A stretch of DNA of 64,000 nucleotides from Salinispora vitiensis (GTDB taxonomy: Bacteria > Actinomycetota > Actinomycetes > Mycobacteriales > Micromonosporaceae). Where the stretch lies: contig NZ_KB900388.1 of NCBI RefSeq assembly GCF_000378825.1, positions 2,487,818 to 2,551,817 on the forward strand. The letters are read 5' to 3'. Positions 59,024 to 64,000 of this stretch are shown here, piece by piece. Position 1 is the stretch's first letter. Each line of letters opens with the position of its first letter. The position numbers were made by a program, and so were the translations under genes. The notes below the pieces were generated by a model. The model was not told the DNA's origin, made no database searches, and saw only the letters and a program-made list of their open reading frames with translations.

Positions 59024-60601
59024 TCAGCGGTGGGTCTCCGGGCGCTGGCGCTCCGCCTCGCCGGCCGGCACCGGGATGTTCTCGGTACGCAGCGGAATCT
59101 CCCTGATGAGCCAGGCGAACATCGGTACGACAACGGTGAACAGCAGGGCCCACAGGAACACGTGCGAGATCGCGTCGGCGAGGCCGCCGAGGACCAGTTC
59201 CCGGACCGCCTCCGGTAGCTCCCGAAGCTTCGCGAGGTCCATCGCCGCCCCGGCCTCACCGCCACCGAACATCCCGCCGGCGGGGGAGCTGGCCAACCGG
59301 CTGGCGAAGACGGCTCCGAAGAGCGAGATGCCGAACGAGCCGCCGATCGACCGGAAGAAGGTCGCCGCGCCGCTGGCCGCGCCCAGATCACGCTGCTCCA
59401 CGCTGTTCTGCGCGATCAGCATCGTCGTCTGCATGAGAAAACCCATGCCGACGCCGAGCACGAGGAGGTAGAGCGAGGACTCCGCCACCTCGGTCTGCGC
59501 GTCGAGCCGCGTCAGCAGGACCATGCCAACACTCATCACCACACCGCCGATGATGGGGAAGGCCCGGTACCGGCCGGTCCTGGTGATCGTCCGCCCCACC
59601 ACCAACGAGACCACCAGCATGCCGAACATCAGCGGCAGCAGCAGCAACCCGGATTCGGTGGCTGAGGCGCCCTGCACGGTCTGCTGGTAGAGCGGCAGAA
59701 AGCTCATCGCCCCGTACATCGCGAAGCCGAGCAGGAAGCCGATCACCGAGATCAGCGCGAAGTTACGGTTCGCGAAGAGGGACAGCGGCAGGACCGGCTC
59801 AGCCGCCCGCCGCTCGACGAGCACGAAGATGGCGAGCGACGCCACCGCGAGAACCACCAGGCCAACGATCTGTGGCGAACGCCAGGCGTACTCGTTGCCG
59901 CCCCAGGTGGTGATCAACACGATCGCGGTGATCCCGACCGCGAGCAGCGCGGCACCGAGCCAGTCGATTCGGTGCGCGGTGCGGTGCCGGGGCAGCCGCA
60001 GGGTGGCGACGAGCAACACCAGCGCGGCCCCGCCGAGGGGCAGGTTGACATAGAAGGCCCAGCGCCAGGAGAGGTGGTCGGTGATGAAGCCGCCGACCAA
60101 CGGCCCGGCAACCAGGGCGATCGCCATGATCCCGGCGATCATCCCCTGGTAGCGGCCCCGCTCGCGGGGCGGCACCAGATCGCCGATGATCGCCAACACA
60201 CCGACCATCAGGCCACCCGCGCCGAGGCCCTGCACCGCGCGGAAGGCGATCAGCTCCATCATCCCGTCATCCGGCCCGCCGAGCAGGTCGGAGCCCGCCA
60301 TACCGCAGAGCGCGGACCCGACCAGGAAGATCACCACCGAGGTGAGGAAGATCGGCTTCCGGCCGAAGAGATCACCGAGCTTGCCCCAGATCGGAGTGGA
60401 GACGGTGGTCCCGAGGACATAGGCGGTAACGACCCAGGTGAAGTGGTCCAGCCCGCCGAACTCACCCACGATCCTCGGCAGGGCGGTGCTGACGATCATG
60501 TTGTCCAACATCGCCAGCATCATGGCGATCATCAGGCCGAAGAGCACGATCCGAATATTCGGTGGCCTCAGCGCCGGGGCGGTCTGGGTTGCCTGGGTCA
60601 T
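59024..60601 (-). CDS. MFS drug:proton antiporter, DHA2 (14-helix, EmrB/QacA type)
   Basis: This 525-residue transporter has 14 predicted helices. MLDNMIVSTALPRI in TM1 (DHA2 motif D), LGDLFGRKPIFL in loop 2-3 (motif A) and the loop motif SWRWAFYVNLPLG are hallmarks of the EmrB/QacA family. It exports drugs in exchange for protons. A divergent TetR gene with two operator-like palindromes in the shared promoter is the classical arrangement for a drug-induced pump. ATG 60601. Confidence 0.95.
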   Translation of the reverse strand: MTQATQTAPALRPPNIRIVLFGLMIAMMLAMLDNMIVSTALPRIVGEFGGLDHFTWVVTAYVLGTTVSTPIWGKLGDLFGRKPIFLTSVVIFLVGSALCGMAGSDLLGGPDDGMMELIAFRAVQGLGAGGLMVGVLAIIGDLVPPRERGRYQGMIAGIMAIALVAGPLVGGFITDHLSWRWAFYVNLPLGGAALVLLVATLRLPRHRTAHRIDWLGAALLAVGITAIVLITTWGGNEYAWRSPQIVGLVVLAVASLAIFVLVERRAAEPVLPLSLFANRNFALISVIGFLLGFAMYGAMSFLPLYQQTVQGASATESGLLLLPLMFGMLVVSLVVGRTITRTGRYRAFPIIGGVVMSVGMVLLTRLDAQTEVAESSLYLLVLGVGMGFLMQTTMLIAQNSVEQRDLGAASGAATFFRSIGGSFGISLFGAVFASRLASSPAGGMFGGGEAGAAMDLAKLRELPEAVRELVLGGLADAISHVFLWALLFTVVVPMFAWLIREIPLRTENIPVPAGEAERQRPETHR

Positions 60602-60629
60602 ACGTCGTTCCCCTCGGGGTGGTGAGCTT

Positions 60630-60671
60630 ACTTGCCGACCGGCTAGCCAGCTTACTAGCCGTACGGTAAGT
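60630..60671. promoter_or_regulatory. Twin TetR operators in the MFS-TetR divergent promoter
   Basis: ACTTGCCGACCGGCTAGC (60630-60647) and, in inverted orientation, ACTAGCCGTACGGTAAGT (60654-60671) share the imperfect palindrome ACT-N2-CCG-N2-CGG-N2-AG. Their centres are 24 bases apart. Both genes start within about 35 bases of a site. Confidence 0.75.
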
Positions 60672-60704
60672 TGGGGTGCCGACGACAGTCAAGCGGGTCA
60701 GGTG

Positions 60705-61295
60705 ATGACAGTGCGGGAGAGCACCAGCAGCACGCGGGAACGGATCAAGACCGTCGCCCTGGAGCTCTTCACCGAGCAGGGCTACGAGAAGACCTCGCTC
60801 CGCGAGATCGCCGAGCGGCTCGATGTGACGAAGGCCGCGCTCTATTACCACTTCAAGAGCAAAGACGAGATCGTCAACAGCTTCGTCGAGGACCGCCTCG
60901 ATCAGCTGGACGACCTCGTCGCCTGGGCCAAGGCGCAACCCGCCACGTTGACCACCCGACGGAGCATCATCGGTCGGTACGCGGACACCATGTGCGCCGG
61001 GCAACACTCGTCGGTGATGCGCTTCTTCGAGCAGAACCAGACCGCGCTACGGAGTCTCACCGCCGGCCAGCGGATCCGGGAGCGGATGCTCCAGCTGGCC
61101 GACCTGCTCTGCGGCGACGACTCCTCCCCCGAGGCCCAACTCCGGGCCACCCTCGCGCTCTTCTCCGTACACAGCAGTTGGTTCGGGGTACGGGCGCCCG
61201 GCCTGACCGACCAGGAACGACGGGGGGTCGCCCTGAAGGTGGCCGACGAACTCATCACCGCCATCGGCCCACCCACGACCGACGACCCCCGCTAA
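60705..61295 (+). CDS. TetR-family regulator of the MFS pump
   Basis: The product is 196 residues from ATG 60705. The HTH domain is clear: RIKTVALELFTEQGYEKTSL, then REIAERLDVTKAALYYHFKSKDEIV (about 15-55). The C-terminal domain would bind the pump's substrate. Divergence from the DHA2 transporter and the two shared palindromes make it the likely repressor of both. Confidence 0.94.
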   Translation: MTVRESTSSTRERIKTVALELFTEQGYEKTSLREIAERLDVTKAALYYHFKSKDEIVNSFVEDRLDQLDDLVAWAKAQPATLTTRRSIIGRYADTMCAGQHSSVMRFFEQNQTALRSLTAGQRIRERMLQLADLLCGDDSSPEAQLRATLALFSVHSSWFGVRAPGLTDQERRGVALKVADELITAIGPPTTDDPR

Positions 61296-61308
61296 TCCAA
61301 CCGCCAGC

Positions 61309-61812
61309 TCAGGCGGGCAGCGAGAGCCGCATTCCACGCAGGAGGACATCGGCCACCGGCGACCAGTCCAGCTCCGGTGCCCGGATGAACCCCCGCCGCC
61401 GATAAAGCCGCTGCGCCGGGGCGGCGAGGCCATCCCGGATGCAGATCACCAGCGCGGAACAGCCCAACTCGGTAGCCCGCGCCACGCACGCCTCCACCAG
61501 AGCCGCGCCAACCCCCCGCCCCTGCGCCGCCGGGTCCACGGCGAGCATCCGGAACTCTGCCTCACCGGCCCCGGAGAGCTCGGCGTAACGAGTACCGGGC
61601 AGCACGAAGAGGACCGACCCGAGCACGGCGCCGGTGCCGGCGTCCACGGCAACCAGCACCTCGCCGTGCTCAACCCGAGCCGGGACGTCGGCGAGCACAG
61701 CCGCGTACCCGTGCTCCCCCTTGAGCTGTCCGTCCGCCTCGTAGGCGGCGACTGTCAGCCGGGCGACCGCGGCATGGTCAGCCGGCTCGACGGGACGGAC
61801 CAGGACACTCAA
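61309..61812 (-). CDS. GNAT-family N-acetyltransferase
   Basis: The product is 167 residues from TTG 61812, the only plausible start; TTG overlaps the biotinyl-protein stop as TTGA. The acetyl-CoA binding motif A is FRMLAVDPAAQGRGVGAALVEACVARA (split by the RGxGxG loop at about 95-106), and YRRRGFIRAPELDW is motif B. It acetylates an unknown amine. Coupling to the biotinyl gene is unusual. Confidence 0.87.
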   Translation of the reverse strand: MSVLVRPVEPADHAAVARLTVAAYEADGQLKGEHGYAAVLADVPARVEHGEVLVAVDAGTGAVLGSVLFVLPGTRYAELSGAGEAEFRMLAVDPAAQGRGVGAALVEACVARATELGCSALVICIRDGLAAPAQRLYRRRGFIRAPELDWSPVADVLLRGMRLSLPA

Positions 61813-62024
61813 CCGATCACCGCGATCAGGTCGCCGTCCTGCACCACGTCCCCCTCGTTTACCGCCAGCTCCTGCACGACGCCGTCCGACTCGCTGACGA
61901 CCGGGATCTCCATCTTCATCGACTCCAGGATCACCAGCGTGTCCCCCTCGGACACGGTGTCCCCGGCCGACGCGACGACCTTCCAGACGTTCGCCACCAT
62001 CTCGGCGCGGATCTCCTCGGCCAT
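61809..62024 (-). CDS. Stand-alone biotin/lipoyl attachment protein (TB7.3/Rv3221c type)
   Basis: This 71-residue protein is a single biotinyl domain with the modified lysine in LESMKMEIPV (about residue 36) and the mirror-symmetric VNEGDVVQDGDLIAVIG end. Both length and start (MAEEIRAEM) match M. tuberculosis TB7.3, a small biotinylated protein near sigH. It may act as a carrier for a carboxylase or as a stress-linked protein; its partner is not encoded nearby. ATG 62024. Confidence 0.93.
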   Translation of the reverse strand: MAEEIRAEMVANVWKVVASAGDTVSEGDTLVILESMKMEIPVVSESDGVVQELAVNEGDVVQDGDLIAVIG

Positions 62025-62223
62025 CTCCACAGCCCTTTCTCTCGCGACTGTCCTGCCGACGTATCCAATCATGAGCCGGGTCGGGGCGGGTGGCCACGCC
62101 AAGACCCGATCCCAGCCACTTCCGTGCCAGGACCGCCCGGACACGCTCCGAGAAGCAGCGCGCCTCCTCGCCGGGGCGGCGCCGCGGGCCGGGCCCGCCG
62201 GTCCGCGGCAGCGGCACTAGGGT

Positions 62224-62235
62224 CGGACGCGTCCG
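62224..62235. promoter_or_regulatory. 12-bp palindrome before the bL37 gene
   Basis: CGGACGCGTCCG is self-complementary and follows a -10-like TAGGGT (62218-62223). It sits 57 bases upstream of the bL37 ATG, near the expected transcription start. Confidence 0.35.
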
Positions 62236-62292
62236 GTTTCCCGTTGCGGCGGCCATGCTGCCGCGACGTCCACGAAGCACGAGGAGGTCACC

Positions 62293-62367
62293 ATGGCCAA
62301 GAAGGCCCGAAAGAAGAAAGCCCGCAAGAAGGGCGCGGCCAACCACGGCAAGCGCCCCAACTCCTGA
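62293..62367 (+). CDS. 50S ribosomal protein bL37 (24-residue microprotein)
   Basis: A 24-codon ORF starts at ATG 62293, five bases after GGAGGT. It is almost all lysine, arginine, alanine and glycine (MAKKARKKKARKKG...) and ends ANHGKRPNS. This matches bL37, the tiny protein found in the M. smegmatis 50S subunit, in length and C-terminal NHGKRPN motif. A perfect hairpin terminator follows. In this window it sits just downstream of rsrA, on the opposite strand. Confidence 0.88.
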   Translation: MAKKARKKKARKKGAANHGKRPNS

Positions 62368-62411
62368 GCCGCGCCGCGACCAGGCCCAGCCGGCTCGGCC
62401 AGCGGGGACGA

Positions 62412-62445
62412 CGGTGGCCCGGACCGAAATCGGTCCGGGCCACCG
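62412..62445. terminator. Bidirectional terminator between bL37 and rsrA
   Basis: A 16-bp perfect stem (62412-62427 with 62430-62445) with a two-base AA loop lies between the convergent bL37 and rsrA genes. Confidence 0.85.
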
Positions 62446-62459
62446 CGGTGTCACCCCGG

Positions 62460-62747
62460 TCAGTCAGCCAACTCGCGCGACTCGCTACCGCCGAAGACCA
62501 CGAGTTCGGCGAGCTTGCTGCGGAGCCGCTCGCGAAGCTGGTCCGGAGCGGTCTCGTTACCGCAACAACGGGCCACGAGCGCCTGGACCTCCTGCTCGAT
62601 ACCGTATTCGCGCAGGCATGGCCCGCACTCGTCGAGGTGGTGTCGAATCAGCTTCCGCCGCTCCTCGGCGCACTCCAGGTCCAGGTAGAGATAGACCTCC
62701 GCCAACACCTCACGGCAATCCGTCTCGTGCGGCTCTCCACAGCTCAC
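62460..62747 (-). CDS. rsrA: Zinc-binding redox-sensing anti-sigma factor RsrA
   Basis: This 95-residue ZAS-family protein has zinc/redox ligands at Cys11, His37, Cys41 and Cys44 (HHLDECGPC), the same numbers as in Streptomyces RsrA. Thiol oxidation releases SigR. GTG 62747 is separated from the sigR stop by one base, so the pair is co-translated. A second gene of the pathway (thioredoxin) is not in the window. Confidence 0.95.
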   Translation of the reverse strand: MSCGEPHETDCREVLAEVYLYLDLECAEERRKLIRHHLDECGPCLREYGIEQEVQALVARCCGNETAPDQLRERLRSKLAELVVFGGSESRELAD

Positions 62748-62748
62748 G

Positions 62749-63363
62749 TCACACCCCCCGGCCGGTCGAGCCCTTGGCCGACGGCGCAGAGCTGAAGCCC
62801 CGCTCGGCCGCGTACTGCTCCAGCAGTTTGCGCAGATTACGACGGCCGCGGTGCAGGCGTGACATCACCGTGCCGATCGGCGTACCCATGATCTCGGCCA
62901 CCTCCTTGTAGGAGAAGCCCTCGACATCGGTGAGGTAGACCGCCAGCCGGAACTCCTCGGGTAGCTGCTGGAGAGCCTGCTTGATGTCGCTGTCCGGCAA
63001 CCGATCCAACGCCTCCGTCTCCGCGGAGCGCAGCCCGCTGGAGGTGTGCGACTCGGCCTCGGCAAGCTGCCAGTCGGTGATCTCGTCGGTCGGCGCCTGA
63101 ATCGGCTGCCGCTGCCGCCGCCGGTAGGAGTTGATGTAGGTGTTGGTCAGGATCCGATACAGCCAGGCCTTCAGGTTGGTGCCCTGCTCGAACTGGTGAA
63201 AGGCCGCGTACGCCTTCAGATACGTCTCCTGGACCAGGTCCTCGGCATCTGCCGGGTTGCGGGTCATCCGTAGGCCGGCTGCGTAGAGCTGGTCAACGAA
63301 GGGCATCGCATCCCGCTCGAAGCGGGCCCTGCGCTCGTCCGTCTTCTCGGTGGTCAACCGCAC
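62749..63363 (-). CDS. sigR: ECF sigma factor SigR (SigH in mycobacteria)
   Basis: The product is 204 residues from GTG 63363; TTG 63357 is also possible. Region 2 runs [34 protein letters not shown] (split at the DAEDLVQ core), region 4 includes [41 protein letters not shown]. It directs transcription of thiol-stress genes. The same frame stays open to ATG 63555 with its own Shine-Dalgarno, allowing a 268-residue isoform as in Streptomyces. A SigR-type promoter lies upstream. Confidence 0.95.
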   Translation of the reverse strand: MRLTTEKTDERRARFERDAMPFVDQLYAAGLRMTRNPADAEDLVQETYLKAYAAFHQFEQGTNLKAWLYRILTNTYINSYRRRQRQPIQAPTDEITDWQLAEAESHTSSGLRSAETEALDRLPDSDIKQALQQLPEEFRLAVYLTDVEGFSYKEVAEIMGTPIGTVMSRLHRGRRNLRKLLEQYAAERGFSSAPSAKGSTGRGV

Positions 63364-63555
63364 ATCCCCTCGCGTCGGCCGTTTCCCCGCCGAGGATACG
63401 TGTACCCGCTCGCCGACAGATTCACTTCCGCCCAGGTGCCCGAGTGAGGCCTGGGCTACCGACGCCACCGCTGGCCAGCTCGGCCCCTCCAGCACACGGT
63501 GTAGCCGCCGCGTGTCCCGATCGTCCAACTCCCGGGCCTGCGTCTCGACCGGCAT
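63364..63555 (-). other. In-frame N-terminal extension of sigR (alternative start)
   Basis: ATG 63555, preceded by GAGGGGGAT, is in frame with sigR and adds 64 residues ([20 protein letters not shown]...). The sequence is polar and not like a sigma domain. In Streptomyces coelicolor an upstream start makes the longer, unstable SigR' from the self-activated promoter. Confidence 0.6.
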
Positions 63556-63594
63556 CGGCCATCCCCCTCGTCGGAAAAGTCGTCCGGGGGGTGT

Positions 63595-63620
63595 AACGCA
63601 GGTCGGCGGGGCGGGATTCC
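63595..63620 (-). promoter_or_regulatory. SigR-consensus autoregulatory promoter
   Basis: On the minus strand GGAAT (63620-63616) and GTT (63597-63595) are separated by exactly 18 bases, the SigR -35/-10 consensus. It is 40 bases upstream of the alternative ATG 63555 and so would transcribe both isoforms. Confidence 0.8.
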
Positions 63621-63760
63621 AGCCATCGGCCCCCTTTCCTGGTCCCGGCCCGACCTCGGCGGGGACCGGAACTGGGACCAGGAAGGGCCCGGGAGGACCG
63701 GCGCCGCCACCGGACTGGGCGGGCGGCACCATCCAAAGCAACGAGAGTCTCCCACCGCGG

Positions 63761-64000
63761 TCACGCCTCCTCGGCGCAGTCGGACGATGCGGCCCCACGC
63801 GACGACCGATCCGGGGGGCGGGTCCAGCCACCGGCGCGCAGCCAGTCGAGAACGACCGCCGCCGTGCCCACCGGATCCTTGCGCAGCTCATGTCGCTCCC
63901 CCGGCCGGGGGATGACGCACACCGTCGACACCGCGGCCACCGGCATCCCGAACGGATCCCGGTCGCCGTTCACCACCACCGTTGGCACGCTGACCGGCAG
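63761..64000 (-). CDS. Alpha/beta hydrolase, C-terminal part (gene continues past window)
   Basis: The frame enters from beyond base 64000 and ends at 63761, giving the last 79 residues. [12 protein letters not shown] is the strand and acid-residue loop of small alpha/beta hydrolases of the KANL3/Tex30-like group, and ERHELRKDP holds the likely catalytic histidine (RHEL). A tail rich in arginine and serine follows. Its substrate is unknown. It lies 141 bases ahead of the SigR-type promoter on the same strand. Confidence 0.75.
   Translation of the reverse strand: MPVSVPTVVVNGDRDPFGMPVAAVSTVCVIPRPGERHELRKDPVGTAAVVLDWLRAGGWTRPPDRSSRGAASSDCAEEA

Overview
The window is high-GC actinobacterial chromosome. 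Gene content, codon use (many GTG starts, some TTG), WhiB/SigR-RsrA/Ni-SOD genes and the style of the intergenic DNA fit Micromonosporaceae (Micromonospora or Salinispora); the genus is inferred from gene order and protein similarity as I recall them, not from a search. It holds about 60 protein genes, one tRNA, two candidate regulatory leader peptides, a ribosomal microprotein and many hairpin terminators. I see no CRISPR array, rRNA, intact insertion sequence, prophage or biosynthetic gene cluster.

Layout. 1-4.9 kb: the end of an argS-lysA-hom amino-acid/tRNA-charging run, and a divergent pair of membrane-anchored DUF3105 and DUF305 proteins. 5-11 kb: a more accessory stretch around tRNA-Arg(CCG), with a transposase-derived protein, a secreted protein, a class-C beta-lactamase-fold hydrolase, a WYL regulator diverging from an alpha/beta hydrolase, and a stand-alone LigD-type polymerase. 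11-16.5 kb: a TetR-MMPL transporter pair, then an Erm-type 23S rRNA methyltransferase followed by an erythromycin-esterase homologue, headed by a probable leaderless uORF and competing hairpins. 16.5-28.7 kb: metabolic and envelope genes (Gfo/Idh oxidoreductase, FabG, GH16-CBM6 glucanase, FAD disulfide reductase, ddaH-rocD arginine catabolism, FHA protein, fatty acid desaturase, CutA, glycosyltransferase). 29-33 kb: response regulator, histidine kinase and HtrA protease, in the same order as mycobacterial mprA-mprB-pepD. 33-45.5 kb: hotdog-like protein, ABC exporter, kgd/sucA (TCA cycle), DUF6104, pta-ackA, quinone-oxidoreductase-like gene and malic enzyme, together a central-carbon cluster. 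45.6-48.4 kb: sodX/sodN Ni-superoxide dismutase, an RsbW-like anti-sigma factor and a diacylglycerol kinase.

48.4-64 kb resembles an expanded form of the M. tuberculosis Rv3219-Rv3223c block: whiB1, pdtaS, the TB7.3-type biotinyl protein, rsrA and sigR are all present in that order. They are interleaved with a sulfate-assimilation operon (sir, Zn-ribbon protein, cysH, chelatase), a membrane glycosyltransferase, SIS and TPR proteins, a TetR/MFS efflux pair, a GNAT acetyltransferase and the 24-residue ribosomal protein bL37. A common theme is redox and sulfur stress: SigR/RsrA, WhiB1, assimilatory sulfite and APS reduction, and Ni-SOD.

The strongest regulatory observations are: a CRP-type site in the whiB1 promoter; a SigR-consensus promoter upstream of an in-frame ATG that would give a longer SigR isoform; a Cys-containing leader peptide upstream of sir; the erm attenuator; three exact-20-bp iterons before pta; 25-bp tandem repeats running into the malic-enzyme stop; and several starts placed 6-7 nt after a -10 box, suggesting leaderless mRNAs.
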